From contig NZ_LLYY01000009.1 in assembly GCF_001484965.1 (NCBI RefSeq), positions 62,001 to 126,000 of the forward strand: a stretch of 64,000 bases of DNA, written 5' to 3'. This document shows positions 8,746 to 17,792 of this stretch, in pieces. The position numbers and the translations under genes are program-made. The notes under the pieces are model-generated. The model worked only from the letters and a program-made list of their open reading frames with translations, made no database searches and was not told where the DNA came from. Numbering within the stretch: the first letter of the stretch is position 1; every line of letters starts with the position of its first letter. Origin of the DNA: Shouchella shacheensis (GTDB lineage: Bacteria; Bacillota; Bacilli; Bacillales; Bacillaceae_D).

Positions 8746-10416
8746 CTATTCCACAGAAAAAATGTACGAATAAAGAGGCTGTCCGCCCTCTACCGTGTCA
8801 ATCTCGACGTCCGTAAACGTTTTTTCCACATAGTCAATAATGGCTTTCGTTTCCGCTTCCTCTGAATCTTCTCCAGCGATCAACGTGACCATCTCGCTCT
8901 GTTCATCAATCATTGAAGCAAGTAGCTCTTTGGCCACCGCCGTGCGCTCCCGTCCTGTGGAAACAATGTTCTTTTCAGAAATCCCCATGAAATCTCCTTT
9001 TTCAATGGTCTTCCCGTCCATTTGCGTATCGCGAACCGCGTAGGTGACTTCACCCGTTCTGACTTCACCCATCGCTTCTTTCATGTGCTCAGCGTTCTCC
9101 GCCAAATTCTTCGTCGGATTGAAAGCGAGCAGTGCGGCAAGTCCTTGGGGCACCGTTTTCGTCGGCACAACGGAAACCTTATTGTCTGCGACGGAAGCGG
9201 CTTGTTCAGCAGCCAGAACAATGTTTCCGTTGTTCGGTAAAACGAGGACGTTCTCTGCATGTGCCTCTTCAATCGCCGCCACAATATCCTCTGTACTTGG
9301 GTTCATCGTCTGTCCCCCAGAGATCACAACGCTCGCTCCAAGACCTTTGAACAGCTTCTCAATACCTTCACCCATGGACACCGTAACAATCGCAAAGTCC
9401 GTTTTCTCTTTTTGTGAAGGAGCCGTTGATTGATGAGGACCGTTTTCTTCTCTCAATAAATTGGAATGCTGCTCTCTCATGTTTTCAATCTTGACTTGTA
9501 GTAAGTTGCCGTAGGTTTGTGCTTCTGTCAGCACATTCCCTGGATACTCTGCGTGGATATGTACTTTCACTAAGTCTTCGTCTGAAACGACGAGTAGTGA
9601 GTCTCCGTACTCACTAAGTTTTGCGCGAAATGCTTGCTCATCGTAAGTCTTCTGCGCCAGTTTATTCTCATCAAACTTCACCATCACTTCTGTACAATAG
9701 CCGAACTCAATGTCACTTGTCATAGTATGACTTTGCGCGTTATGGTGATGCTCAATATTAATTAGATCCTTCATATCCGGCTGCGCGGCACGCTGTGATT
9801 TCTCGCCAGTGAGGGCCATCAGGAAGCCATCGTAAATATAAACAAGCCCTTGTCCGCCCGAATCAACAACGCCCACTTCCTTTAGCACCGGCAGCAACTC
9901 AGGCGTACGCTTAAGAGACTTCTCCGCCTCTTTGATGACAGTTTTGATGAAACGAGCGAAATCCTCTTCCTTCTTCGAGGCTTTAACAGCGTGTTTGGCT
10001 GCGTCTTTAGCGACAGTTAGAATCGTTCCTTCGACAGGTTTCATCACTGCTTTATAGGCCGTCTGCACCCCCGACTCTAATGCCTCGGCAAACTGCTCCG
10101 TTGTCAGCTCTTTTTTTCCTTCTACAGCTTTTGAAAACCCACGAAAAAGCTGGGATAAAATGACGCCTGAATTGCCCCTGGCCCCCATAAGCAGCCCCTT
10201 CGCGAAAGTCGAAGCGACAGCTGATGCTTGCTCACTAGAGCCTTTTTTTACTTCCTTTACCCCTGAGGTCATCGTTAAGTTCATATTCGTCCCTGTATCA
10301 CCATCAGGCACCGGGAACACGTTTAAGGCATCAACCACCTCGGCCTGCTTTGAGAGCTCCATCGCTCCTTCGATAAACAGTTCACCGAGTTTGTGGCCGT
10401 TTAGTTTTTTAATCAC
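8746..10416 (-). CDS. fakA: Fatty acid kinase catalytic subunit (FakA/YloV, DAK2-type)
   Basis: FakA phosphorylates fatty acids held by a DegV/FakB protein, feeding exogenous fatty acids into phospholipid synthesis through acyl-phosphate. The 556-residue protein has an N-terminal DhaL/DAK2 nucleotide domain (about 10-200) with VDALNVFPVPDGDTGTNM, where the aspartates bind Mg-ATP, and a C-terminal half typical of YloV. I chose the GTG at 10416 because AAGGAGGT stands 7 nt upstream and the resulting start MIKKLNGHKLGELF aligns with the family; a longer reading to 10437 overlaps that ribosome site. It sits between yloU and degV. Confidence 0.92.
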   Translation of the reverse strand: MIKKLNGHKLGELFIEGAMELSKQAEVVDALNVFPVPDGDTGTNMNLTMTSGVKEVKKGSSEQASAVASTFAKGLLMGARGNSGVILSQLFRGFSKAVEGKKELTTEQFAEALESGVQTAYKAVMKPVEGTILTVAKDAAKHAVKASKKEEDFARFIKTVIKEAEKSLKRTPELLPVLKEVGVVDSGGQGLVYIYDGFLMALTGEKSQRAAQPDMKDLINIEHHHNAQSHTMTSDIEFGYCTEVMVKFDENKLAQKTYDEQAFRAKLSEYGDSLLVVSDEDLVKVHIHAEYPGNVLTEAQTYGNLLQVKIENMREQHSNLLREENGPHQSTAPSQKEKTDFAIVTVSMGEGIEKLFKGLGASVVISGGQTMNPSTEDIVAAIEEAHAENVLVLPNNGNIVLAAEQAASVADNKVSVVPTKTVPQGLAALLAFNPTKNLAENAEHMKEAMGEVRTGEVTYAVRDTQMDGKTIEKGDFMGISEKNIVSTGRERTAVAKELLASMIDEQSEMVTLIAGEDSEEAETKAIIDYVEKTFTDVEIDTVEGGQPLYSYIFSVE

Positions 10417-10437
10417 ATTCCTTACCTCCTTCATCAC

Positions 10438-10800
10438 CTACGGGTTCGCCACTCGAACCCCTTGCACAAAAATATTCACAGAGTCTACATCGAGACCGAG
10501 CATTTGCTCCAAGCTGTATTTGACTTTCGTTTGCACATTGTGAGCTACTTCTGAAATTTTTGTCCCGTAGCTGACGATGATGTACATATCAATGTGGAGG
10601 TCTTCGCCTTCTTCTCGAGTGATAACCCCTCGCTGAAAATTATCTCGACCCAATAATTCGCTTAATCCATCTTTCAATTGTTTCTGCGAGGCCATCCCGA
10701 CAATCCCGTAGCAGTCAATCGCTGCTCCTCCGGCAATGATTGCGACAACATCTTGAGAAACATCTACGGCACCGAGCTGAGTTTTCATTTCTATGGTCAT
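10438..10800 (-). CDS. yloU: Asp23/Gls24 family protein YloU
   Basis: The 120-residue protein belongs to the Asp23/Gls24 envelope stress family; exact function in Bacillus is not settled. The sequence MTIEMKTQLGAVDVSQDVVA, the central GGAAIDCYGIVGMA and the C-terminal NIFVQGVRV are family features. The ATG at 10800 has GAGGAGG 6 nt upstream and gives the usual 120-residue length; extending to 10845 adds 15 unconserved residues. It directly precedes fakA, as in B. subtilis, and runs divergently from rpmB. Confidence 0.92.
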   Translation of the reverse strand: MTIEMKTQLGAVDVSQDVVAIIAGGAAIDCYGIVGMASQKQLKDGLSELLGRDNFQRGVITREEGEDLHIDMYIIVSYGTKISEVAHNVQTKVKYSLEQMLGLDVDSVNIFVQGVRVANP

Positions 10801-10920
10801 GTTCTGCCTCCTCGAATCGTAAACTGTGAACATACGTACTATCATTTTACTATAAGGACTTTCATTTTAAAAGTGATTTTCCCGCTTTTGCCGTCAAGGA
10901 CTTATACTTGTCTTTCCTTA

Positions 10921-10949
10921 TTGCTTTCTAGGAGTGCCTGTGCTAAGAT
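10921..10949 (+). promoter_or_regulatory. Probable promoter of rpmB
   Basis: A -35-like TTGCTT (10921-10926), a 17-bp spacer ending in TGTGC and a -10-like TAAGAT (10944-10949) stand about 56 bp before the rpmB start codon. The -35 match is weak but the extended -10 helps. Confidence 0.5.
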
Positions 10950-11005
10950 ATTTGAGTGACTTCGTCATCGGTTTATTCGAGACTTATTGAAGGAGGTGGC
11001 ACACG

Positions 11006-11194
11006 ATGGCCCGCGAATGTTATATCACAGGTAGAAAATCCCGTTCTGGAAACAAGCGCTCTCACGCGTTAAATAAAACGAAGCGTCGTTGGGGTGCAAA
11101 CGTACAAAAAGTTCGTATCTTGGTTGACGGCAAACCAAAGCGTGTATACGTCTCTGCTCGTGCACTTAAATCTGGAAAAGTCCAACGCGTATAG
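11006..11194 (+). CDS. rpmB: 50S ribosomal protein L28
   Basis: L28 is a small structural protein of the large ribosomal subunit. The 62-residue basic protein starts [16 protein letters not shown] and ends [13 protein letters not shown], as in Bacillus. It lacks a CxxC zinc pair, so it is the zinc-independent form. AAGGAGG precedes the ATG. It is one of only two plus-strand genes here and faces yloU, the same arrangement as in B. subtilis. Two repeats separate it from its terminator. Confidence 0.97.
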   Translation: MARECYITGRKSRSGNKRSHALNKTKRRWGANVQKVRILVDGKPKRVYVSARALKSGKVQRV

Positions 11195-11196
11195 TA

Positions 11197-11229
11197 AAAA
11201 GCGTAGGCGGGTTGCTCAGGAGCTAGACA
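11197..11229 (+). repeat. Family A repeat with the interior deleted
   Basis: Only the outer ends remain: the left part GCGTAGGCGGGTTGCTCAG is joined directly to the right part GAGCTAGACAA, 33 bp in all, beginning 3 bp after the rpmB stop codon. This is what deletion of the inner hairpin would leave. Confidence 0.8.
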
Positions 11230-11230
11230 A

Positions 11231-11349
11231 GAAAAGCGTAGGCGCCCTGCTCACGAGCGACTAGTTCTAGAGCGACGGCAGATCAAGTCCGAATTTGACT
11301 TGAACTGGCAGCTTGAAGAAACCTCGAGCGAGTGGGCGCCGAAGCTGGA
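11231..11349 (+). repeat. Family B palindromic intergenic repeat, full copy
   Basis: This 119-bp element shares the outer GAAAAGCG-AGGCG left end and the GAAGCTGGA-type right end with family A but has a different interior. Inner arms read ATCAAGTCCGAATTTGACTTGA; outer arms read GGCGCCCTGCTCACGAGCG and CTCGAGCGAGTGGGCGCC. It can fold into a long hairpin and lies between rpmB and the rpmB terminator. Confidence 0.85.
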
Positions 11350-11371
11350 TCAGGAAACATAGGCGGACAAA

Positions 11372-11408
11372 GAAAAGCCTTCAGCATAGGTTTGCGGATG
11401 GCTTTTTT
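11372..11408 (+). terminator. Intrinsic terminator of rpmB
   Basis: A stem AAAAGCC/GGCTTTT with a small inner GCA/TGC pairing and a final T-run (TTTTTT) lies about 180 bp downstream of rpmB, beyond the two repeats. Confidence 0.7.
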
Positions 11409-11428
11409 GCTGCTTCTCACTTCTCAAA

Positions 11429-11463
11429 CAAAAAATCACCGTGCGAATCACGGTGATTTTTTG
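11429..11463 (-). terminator. Intrinsic terminator of spoVM (probably bidirectional)
   Basis: The arms AAAAAATCACCGTG and CACGGTGATTTTTT around a 5-nt loop form a 14-bp perfect stem with T-runs in both directions. It starts 2 bp after the spoVM stop and also lies downstream of the rpmB terminator. Confidence 0.9.
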
Positions 11464-11464
11464 T

Positions 11465-11545
11465 TTATCCCTTTTTGAACGAACCCAGCATGGCCCTCAC
11501 GACCCCCCCTAAAAACTTGGGCAGCTTGATCGTGTAAAATTTCAT
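11465..11545 (-). CDS. spoVM: Stage V sporulation protein M
   Basis: SpoVM is a 26-residue amphipathic helix that recognises the convex forespore membrane, anchors the SpoIVA coat base layer and modulates FtsH. The sequence begins MKFYTIKLPKFLGG and ends RAMLGSFKKG, differing from the B. subtilis protein at only a few positions. A very strong AGGAGGAGG stands just upstream. It lies between rpe and rpmB, its standard place, and has its own terminator. In B. subtilis it is transcribed by SigE; I could not identify a clear SigE promoter here. Confidence 0.95.
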   Translation of the reverse strand: MKFYTIKLPKFLGGVVRAMLGSFKKG

Positions 11546-11777
11546 AGCTCCTCCTCCTCAAGCAAAACTTGCTACAAATAAATACCTTATAGAAATATGG
11601 CTCACATTTCAGATGCACCGTGACAAAGCCCCCATGTTCTAGCCTATCGTTCGAACTCGAAAACTATGCCTGAAATCGTTGCAAGCTGAGTGTCAGGAAG
11701 ACAATACGCACATTCAAGTGTCCAGCCGTATTTATTAACTAGGCTATGCAAGAAGGCTTGGAAAGAGACCTATTTTT
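11546..11777. other. Intergenic region between rpe and spoVM
   Basis: These 232 bases hold the spoVM ribosome site and presumably its promoter but no gene. In B. subtilis thiN (thiamine pyrophosphokinase) lies between rpe and spoVM; no trace of it is visible. I see no family A or B repeat in this stretch. Confidence 0.6.
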
Positions 11778-12422
11778 TCATCCCCGGATTTCTTTAATTG
11801 CTTCGGCAATGTCGTTTGCACCAAGCACAGCTGAGCCCGCAACAAGAACATTGGCGCCGGCTTCCCGACAGAGCTTAGCGCTTTTTTGATTCACCCCGCC
11901 GTCTACTTCAATCTCAACATCGAGATGGTTTGCCAAGATGATCGCACGCAGTTTCTTGATGTTCTGTAGCGTCGATGGAATAAACGCTTGTCCGCCGAAG
12001 CCCGGATTGACCGTCATCTGCAAAACAAGATCAACCTCGCCAAGAACGGGTTCAACGAAGGAAGCAGGTGTTGCAGGGTTGAGTACAACCCCAGCTTTCA
12101 TCCCCACCTCCTTAATGGCAGAAATCGTTCGATGCAAATGGGTACAAGTTTCCACATGAACACTGAGTAAATCTGCTCCTGCTTCTTTAAAAGCAGCGAT
12201 TTGTTCATCTGGTTTCTCAATCATCAAATGAACATCTAATGGGAGATTTGTATAAGGGCGAATGGCTTTCACCATTTGCGGACCAAACGTAATTGACGGA
12301 ACAAAATGCCCGTCCATGACATCGACATGGATATAATCGGCCCCTGCTTTCTCGAGCCTAGCCACACAGTCACCCATATTGGCAAAATCTCCGGCTAAAA
12401 TGGAGGGAGCTACTTTGATCAT
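11778..12422 (-). CDS. rpe: Ribulose-phosphate 3-epimerase
   Basis: Rpe interconverts ribulose 5-phosphate and xylulose 5-phosphate in the pentose phosphate pathway. The 214-residue TIM barrel starts [17 protein letters not shown] and contains [17 protein letters not shown] (metal and catalytic residues), LMIEKPD, and the phosphate-binding [10 protein letters not shown] and LVAGSAV segments. It follows rsgA by a single base, as in other Bacillus genomes. Confidence 0.96.
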   Translation of the reverse strand: MIKVAPSILAGDFANMGDCVARLEKAGADYIHVDVMDGHFVPSITFGPQMVKAIRPYTNLPLDVHLMIEKPDEQIAAFKEAGADLLSVHVETCTHLHRTISAIKEVGMKAGVVLNPATPASFVEPVLGEVDLVLQMTVNPGFGGQAFIPSTLQNIKKLRAIILANHLDVEIEVDGGVNQKSAKLCREAGANVLVAGSAVLGANDIAEAIKEIRG

Positions 12423-12423
12423 G

Positions 12424-13305
12424 CTAATATCTCCTTTTCTGACTTTGGATTTCGCTTAAAAACTGCTTATAATGCTGATAGCGGCCCTCCGCGATTTCAC
12501 CTGCGTCGAGAGCCTCTATCACAGCGCACCCTGGCTCTACAACATGCAAACACCCTCGGAATTTACATTCATTCACGCGGCTTAAAAATTCCGGGAAGCA
12601 GTCTCGCAGTTCGATCGCTTCCATGTCCATGAACTCAAGCGAGCTAAACCCAGGTGTATCGGCAATAAGACCGTTATGGATCTGCAGTAGTTCTACATGC
12701 CGCGTCGTATGCTTTCCACGACCAAGGGAATTGGAAATTTCATTCGTTTCAATGGTTAAGCTAGGGGCAATCGCATTGAGCAGCGAGGACTTCCCTACGC
12801 CCGACTGACCAGCTACAACTGAAACTTTGTTTTTAAGGTTAGGAAGAAGCGCCAGCGGGTCATCCATCTGCTCTGTCGATGTATAAAGCACTTGATACCC
12901 AATCTTTTCGTACGTCTCGGCCTCAAGCTTTAACGCTTCCCGTTCCGTAGAGGTGAGCAAGTCTGTTTTACTGATAATGATAAGCGGCTCTATTTCATTT
13001 GCTTCAATATGAACAAGGAATCGATCAAGTAAAAGCCCGCTAAACAGAGGCTCTCGGGCAGAAAAGACGAGAATGGCCTGATCAACATTTGCCACAGGAG
13101 GACGCACAAGCTGATTTTTCCGCTCCTCCAGCTCCATGATATAGCCATCCGTAGAGTTTTCAGCCTCATATGTGACATGATCCCCTACCAGTGGGGTAAT
13201 TTTACGTTTTCGAAAAACCCCGCGAGCCCGGCACTGCACGACTTCATCCCCATCCTGGACATAATAGAAACCGGCCAGTGCTTTTACGATCATTCCTTTT
13301 GCCAT
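12424..13305 (-). CDS. rsgA: Ribosome small subunit GTPase RsgA
   Basis: RsgA is a circularly permuted GTPase that helps late 30S subunit maturation. The 293-residue protein has an OB fold (about 1-65), then G4 ISKTDLL, G1 [15 protein letters not shown]2 [12 protein letters not shown] and G3 DTPGF in permuted order, and a zinc site [16 protein letters not shown] near 250-265. I chose the ATG at 13305 because the start [16 protein letters not shown] aligns with the family; the upstream extension to 13395 translates a repeat remnant and is rejected. Confidence 0.95.
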   Translation of the reverse strand: MAKGMIVKALAGFYYVQDGDEVVQCRARGVFRKRKITPLVGDHVTYEAENSTDGYIMELEERKNQLVRPPVANVDQAILVFSAREPLFSGLLLDRFLVHIEANEIEPLIIISKTDLLTSTEREALKLEAETYEKIGYQVLYTSTEQMDDPLALLPNLKNKVSVVAGQSGVGKSSLLNAIAPSLTIETNEISNSLGRGKHTTRHVELLQIHNGLIADTPGFSSLEFMDMEAIELRDCFPEFLSRVNECKFRGCLHVVEPGCAVIEALDAGEIAEGRYQHYKQFLSEIQSQKRRY

Positions 13306-13325
13306 ATAACCCCTCTTTCTGTGTA

Positions 13326-13356
13326 AAGCTGAGGCGGGTAGACCCGCCTCAGCTAG
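13326..13356. repeat. Minimal palindrome derived from a family A repeat
   Basis: AGCTGAGGCGGGT and ACCCGCCTCAGCT (13327-13339 and 13342-13354) form a perfect 13-bp stem with a 2-nt loop, followed by AGA. The sequence equals the two outer ends of family A with the entire interior gone. It lies 20 bp upstream of the rsgA start. Confidence 0.7.
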
Positions 13357-13590
13357 ATCTAATCGTAAAGCGTAGGCGACAGAAATCCTTCCCAACGCGT
13401 GATGAATTCAGCGCTCGTGCGTTACTTTCTCCCTCTATCTTGTAATCTTTGCTTGTGACTTTGTCGCTGCCGAATGGAGGAGAGAGGGAAAGTATTTTGT
13501 CAGAAGAGGTTCACGTTTTCGAGGACACGTTCTGCTCCATCCACCAATTCCTCTAGCCAACGCTTTATATTCTTCTCACATCTTATCACT
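13357..13590. other. Intergenic region between prkC and rsgA
   Basis: The stretch begins with another repeat-like left end (GTAAAGCGTAGGCGAC, near 13365-13380) that cannot be followed further, then about 200 bp with no recognisable gene or motif. It must carry the rsgA promoter if the prkC terminator works. Confidence 0.4.
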
Positions 13591-13629
13591 AAAACGAAGT
13601 GCAAAAGGACTGAGTGTCCATTTTGCACT
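13591..13629 (-). terminator. Intrinsic terminator after prkC
   Basis: A stem of about 13 bp (AGTGCAAAA-GGAC with GTCC-TTTTGCACT) is followed on the minus strand by TCGTTTT. It directly abuts the prkC stop codon and separates prpC-prkC from rsgA-rpe. Confidence 0.65.
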
Positions 13630-13634
13630 CCCTG

Positions 13635-15701
13635 TTATTCCTCTTCATATGTTAGCACTTCAGATTCGTTCATAAGTTCGTCGTCAACGTAAAGGTCAAA
13701 TGACCCACTATACGTTGGAGTCACCGTTAGGTTAATCGTGAACTCCGTCGATTCCGTAATGGTTTCTTCGAGGTAAAGCTCGTCCTCACCTTCTGTTTGG
13801 GCGTCCCTGCGCATGATGCGAATCTCAAATTCTCTTCCCGCTTCCGTGTCCTGCTCCGACACTTGGATGGGTTGGGTCACTTCAAAAACTCTCGAAGGTT
13901 CTTCCTCGTCCTCACCGTTCTCCTCTGGAGGGTCTTCTTCATCTACGGTCTCCCCCGGGATCTCCGGTTCAGACGTAGGGTCTTCGCTCTCCTCTGGGCC
14001 TAGAGATATCACAAGGTTGACGTTTGCCCCACTTTCGACACTTGAATAAGGCTCAGGGGATTGACGGATCACCATTCCCTCTGGTACCGAGTCGCTATGC
14101 TCTTGGTTCACACGTACGCGTAAACCTTCATTTCCTAGGTATTCCCTAGCCTCTTCCTCAGGAAGGGAGACTAAGTTGTCCAGTGTGATTTGCTGCGGCT
14201 CTGCATACGTCAGTGTCACTGACGTTTCCGTTGGCACCACATTTTCGCCAGCTTCCGGGTACTGGTCAATAACCGTGTTGACCTCATATTCATTCGTCCC
14301 TCGAGCAGAGCGATTCACGGTCATCCCTTGTTCTTCAAGGATCGTTTCCGCTTGATTAATGTCCAAACCTGAGTAATCGTCCATTTCAATTTCCTCTTCA
14401 ACCTCGCTCACGTACAGGGTAACCTCTGTTCCCTCTTTCACCGAGCGGTTGGCACTCGGGTCCTGACTAATAACATGGCCACTTTCGACATTCTCGTTCG
14501 CTTCGTCAACACGCACCACAGAGAGACCTTCCGCTGCAAGCATTTCCTCCGCTTCTGCATACTCACTTCCAACCACGTCCGGGACGTCCACATCATCAAC
14601 TGCTAACCACTCGAAAAGCACTGTAAAAGCGAGAACGCCGCCTCCTACTAAAAGAAAAAGTGTGATGAGAATAATAGCAAACCACTTCTTTTTCTTTTTT
14701 GGCTTTTTTGGTTCTAGAGCCGTGTTCTCCGGGGCAGGCTGTGTTTCTTTCGTATCTTCATCCTCTACCTCAGAAGTTGTTGCATCCGAGTTGGCTCCAT
14801 CGGACGGATTTCCTAAAATCGGAATCGCTTTTGTAGCTTCCTCGTCGTCGTTTGCAGCGTTAAAAGGTTCCACATCCGCTGACTCTGGCAAAAGGGCTAC
14901 CTCAGAAGCATGAGCCATCTCCTCCGTGGATTCAAAACGATTAAGGGGGTCTTTCATTGTTGCTTTGTTAATAATGTTCTCGACGCTTTGAGGGATCTCC
15001 GGAACAAGTAAACGCGCTGATGGAAGATCGTTTTGAAGATGCTTGATGGCAATGGAGACCGCTGTATCCCCGGAGAATGGAATTTGTCCGGTAAGCATTT
15101 CAAATAGCACAATTCCCAAAGAATAAAGATCAGAACGATACGTCACATGGCCCCCTCTAGCCTGCTCTGGGGAAAGATAGTGAACAGAGCCCATGACCGA
15201 ATTAGTGTGAGTAATTGTTGCTGAGGACATCGCTCTCGCTATCCCGAAATCCGTCACTTTCGCTTCGCCTGTTTCGCTGATGAGAATGTTCTGTGGTTTC
15301 ATGTCCCTATGGACAATATGATTGGCATGGGCATGCCCAACCCCAGAAAGAATCTGGTTAAAGTAATTAAGAGCCGTACCTACAGGTAACGGACCTTCCT
15401 CTTGAATCACCTGCTTCAGCGTCCGCCCCTTCACATACTCCATAACAATATAATAGACGTTCTCTTCCTCACCCACATCATAGATATTTACAATATTTGG
15501 ATTCGTGAGGCTAGTCGCCGCCTGCGCTTCGCGACGAAACCTGCGAATGAACTGATCGTCTTCAGAAAATTGCGGTTGCAGGACTTTCACGGCGACGTGA
15601 CGATCTAAAATGACATCAAGCGCTAAGTAGACATTCGCCATACCGCCGCCGCCAATGTTTTCTAGAACTTCATATCGTCCACCTATTCGTTTACCAATCA
15701 T
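13635..15701 (-). CDS. prkC: PASTA-domain Ser/Thr protein kinase PrkC
   Basis: PrkC is a membrane kinase that senses muropeptides and phosphorylates targets in cell wall metabolism and spore germination. The 688-residue protein has a cytosolic Hanks kinase domain (1-265; Lys39, catalytic HRD with Asp133, DFG at 151-153), an acidic linker, a lysine-rich stop before one membrane helix (about 341-365), three extracellular PASTA repeats (about 370-575) and a long acidic tail ending in a beta-rich domain. The 574-605 linker is almost all Glu, Asp and Pro. Its start overlaps the prpC stop (ATGA), so kinase and phosphatase are made together. Confidence 0.96.
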   Translation of the reverse strand: MIGKRIGGRYEVLENIGGGGMANVYLALDVILDRHVAVKVLQPQFSEDDQFIRRFRREAQAATSLTNPNIVNIYDVGEEENVYYIVMEYVKGRTLKQVIQEEGPLPVGTALNYFNQILSGVGHAHANHIVHRDMKPQNILISETGEAKVTDFGIARAMSSATITHTNSVMGSVHYLSPEQARGGHVTYRSDLYSLGIVLFEMLTGQIPFSGDTAVSIAIKHLQNDLPSARLLVPEIPQSVENIINKATMKDPLNRFESTEEMAHASEVALLPESADVEPFNAANDDEEATKAIPILGNPSDGANSDATTSEVEDEDTKETQPAPENTALEPKKPKKKKKWFAIILITLFLLVGGGVLAFTVLFEWLAVDDVDVPDVVGSEYAEAEEMLAAEGLSVVRVDEANENVESGHVISQDPSANRSVKEGTEVTLYVSEVEEEIEMDDYSGLDINQAETILEEQGMTVNRSARGTNEYEVNTVIDQYPEAGENVVPTETSVTLTYAEPQQITLDNLVSLPEEEAREYLGNEGLRVRVNQEHSDSVPEGMVIRQSPEPYSSVESGANVNLVISLGPEESEDPTSEPEIPGETVDEEDPPEENGEDEEEPSRVFEVTQPIQVSEQDTEAGREFEIRIMRRDAQTEGEDELYLEETITESTEFTINLTVTPTYSGSFDLYVDDELMNESEVLTYEEE

Positions 15702-16462
15702 GTCACAATCTCGTCTCCATCTTCTTGCACTTGATAGCGGACGATGGCAAGGGAAATATTATCTTCGCCTCCACGGTCATTGGCTCGTTTCACAAGCGCT
15801 TCAGCGATTTTTTCAAGTTCATCTTTGCGATCAAGTTCATTTTTAAGCTCCTCTAGCGTAAGCTTATTCGAAAGCCCATCCGAACAAAGAAGCAAAAGCT
15901 GATTTGGCTCTGCCTGCAACGTAACACTGTCCACTTTTACCGTCTGCTCAGTCCCTAGCGCTCGGAGAACGACGTTTTTACGAGGATGTTGGTCCGCCTC
16001 TTCTTCGGAAATTTGACCGCTTCTTACGAGCTCTCCAACAAGGGAGTGGTCCTCTGTTCGTTGTACGAAGCCATCCTCTCCCCAAATATAGGCTCGGCTA
16101 TCGCCAATATGGGCAATGACCGTATAGTCATCGGTACAAATCGATGCAAGTGCTGTTGTCCCCATCCCTTCACACTCTTTGTGTTCAGCCGCATAGCTAA
16201 ATACAGATTCATTAATGGCTTCTAACTCGGTCTTCAGCCACTGCTCCGCCTCGCTTGCTGTCAGTGGCTCACTCACTTTTTTCCAAGACTCAAAAAGCGC
16301 ATCGGTTGTCATTTTGCTTGCCACATCCCCGGCCGAATGACCGCCCATTCCATCAGCAATAACGGCTAGCACGCCCATACCCGTAGGGAACACACCGCCA
16401 CTATCCTCATTATGGGACCTGACACGCCCAACATCCGTTACAAACGTCGAACTCTCTATCAA
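15698..16462 (-). CDS. prpC: PP2C-type protein phosphatase PrpC
   Basis: PrpC removes phosphates added by PrkC. The 254-residue protein is a PPM/PP2C phosphatase with the metal-binding motifs RSHNEDSGGVF near the start, VIADGMGGHSAGDVAS, the central IGDSRAYIW, LLCSDGLSNKL and a C-terminal RGGEDNISLAIV. Length is typical. It overlaps prkC by 4 bp and follows rlmN by 16 bp, the conserved Bacillus order. Confidence 0.96.
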   Translation of the reverse strand: MIESSTFVTDVGRVRSHNEDSGGVFPTGMGVLAVIADGMGGHSAGDVASKMTTDALFESWKKVSEPLTASEAEQWLKTELEAINESVFSYAAEHKECEGMGTTALASICTDDYTVIAHIGDSRAYIWGEDGFVQRTEDHSLVGELVRSGQISEEEADQHPRKNVVLRALGTEQTVKVDSVTLQAEPNQLLLLCSDGLSNKLTLEELKNELDRKDELEKIAEALVKRANDRGGEDNISLAIVRYQVQEDGDEIVT

Positions 16463-16478
16463 GATCTCCTCACCTCAT

Positions 16479-17570
16479 TTAGGTTGTTTCTTCTTGTCGT
16501 TCTTTCGCCCGAAGCTGCCCACAGGCCGCGTCAATATCATGACCTTGTTCGCGACGAATCGTCACGTTAATGCCGTTTTCCTTTAAGGTTTTTTCAAAGG
16601 CAAAAATCTGGTCACGTGGGGTACGCACGTAGTTACGCTCAAGTACGTCGTTCACGGGAATTAAATTGACATGGCATTTAATGTCTTTAATCAGTTCGGC
16701 CAGCTCAAGCGCGTGCTCCTCTTGGTCGTTTACTCCGCCAAAGAGACCATATTCAAACGACACACGCCTTCCCGTCTTTTTCACATAATATTTAATGGAA
16801 TCGATCAGCTTCTCCACAGGCCATGCCCGGTTGATTGGCATGAGACGAGAGCGAATTTCATTATTCGGGGCGTGAAGGGAAATGGCAAAGTTAATTTGCG
16901 TTTTTTCATCAGCGAATTTCATGATCTTAGGCACCATCCCGCTTGTGGAAACCGTGATGTGACGAGCACCGATGTTGAGTCCTTTGTTGTGATTAATGGT
17001 TCTAAGAAACGGCATCAGTCCATCGTAGTTATCAAACGGTTCCCCGATCCCCATGACGACCACAGAGGAGACGCGTTTTCCCTCTTGGTCCAGTTCGCGC
17101 TGCGCTTCTGTAACCTGGGCGACGATTTCTCCTGCCTGTAGGTGACGTTTCAGTCCGCCAAGCGTGGAGGCACAGAACGTGCAGCCTAAGCGACAACCAA
17201 CCTGGGTGGTCACACAGACGCTGTAGCCATAATCATGAGCCATAACCACCGTCTCAATCGAATAGCCATCGTGAAGCTCGAATAAAAATTTCACCGTTCC
17301 ATCTTGAGAAGTTTGCTTCGCCACTGTTTTGAGCGTTGTCATTATAAAATGATTCGCTAGTTTCTCACGCAATCCCTTTGAGAGATTCGTCATTTCTTCA
17401 AAAGATTGCACGCGCTTTTCATAGAGCCAATGAAAGATTTGTCCTGCTCGGAAGCTCGGCTCTTTTTGTTCCTTCAGCCACTTTTGCAAGTCTTCAAACT
17501 CTAGCGACTGAATTGACGTCGGGACGTTTTCCTCCGTCTTCGTTTTTCTGACTCGTGCGGTTTGTGTCAT
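16479..17570 (-). CDS. rlmN: Dual-specificity rRNA/tRNA methyltransferase RlmN
   Basis: RlmN is a radical SAM enzyme that makes 2-methyladenosine at 23S rRNA A2503 and in some tRNAs. The cluster motif is CRLGCTFC (Cys-x3-Cys-x2-Cys) near residue 120, with [10 protein letters not shown] downstream and a C-terminal catalytic Cys in DAACGQLR. I start it at the ATG 17570, which follows AGGGGAGG by 5 nt and gives the usual 363 residues; an extension to 17615 is unlikely. It is separated from rsmB by a tandem repeat pair. Confidence 0.96.
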   Translation of the reverse strand: MTQTARVRKTKTEENVPTSIQSLEFEDLQKWLKEQKEPSFRAGQIFHWLYEKRVQSFEEMTNLSKGLREKLANHFIMTTLKTVAKQTSQDGTVKFLFELHDGYSIETVVMAHDYGYSVCVTTQVGCRLGCTFCASTLGGLKRHLQAGEIVAQVTEAQRELDQEGKRVSSVVVMGIGEPFDNYDGLMPFLRTINHNKGLNIGARHITVSTSGMVPKIMKFADEKTQINFAISLHAPNNEIRSRLMPINRAWPVEKLIDSIKYYVKKTGRRVSFEYGLFGGVNDQEEHALELAELIKDIKCHVNLIPVNDVLERNYVRTPRDQIFAFEKTLKENGINVTIRREQGHDIDAACGQLRAKERQEETT

Positions 17571-17650
17571 TACTTCCTCCCCTTGTGAGTTCCATCTATA
17601 GCATTCTTTCATCATAACATTTATTGTTTCAACTTAACCCAGTTCTGGCT

Positions 17651-17792
17651 AACCCGCCTCCGCTTTTCTCGATCCAGCTGCGGCGGGTAAAAGCTCGAGA
17701 TTTTTCAGTCCTGCCCCGAAATCCAAAATCGGGATTTCTGGGGCAGGCCTTCCAAAATTCTCGCTTCTGGGCGACCCGCCTCCGCTTTTCTC
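17651..17792 (-). repeat. Family A repeat, first unit of a tandem pair
   Basis: The unit 17671-17792 (122 bp) is a near-identical copy of the next unit and is preceded by a 20-bp orphan left end (17651-17670). On the minus strand each unit starts GAGAAAAGCGGAGGCGGG and ends CCCGCCGCAGCTGGATC. The core arms GCCCCGAAATCC and GGGATTTCTGGGGC give a strong inner hairpin. Confidence 0.9.

Noticed and set aside
13306-13395. N-terminal extension of RsgA by 30 residues
   Set aside because: The extension translates the palindromic repeat remnant, and the ATG at 13305 gives the normal RsgA start.
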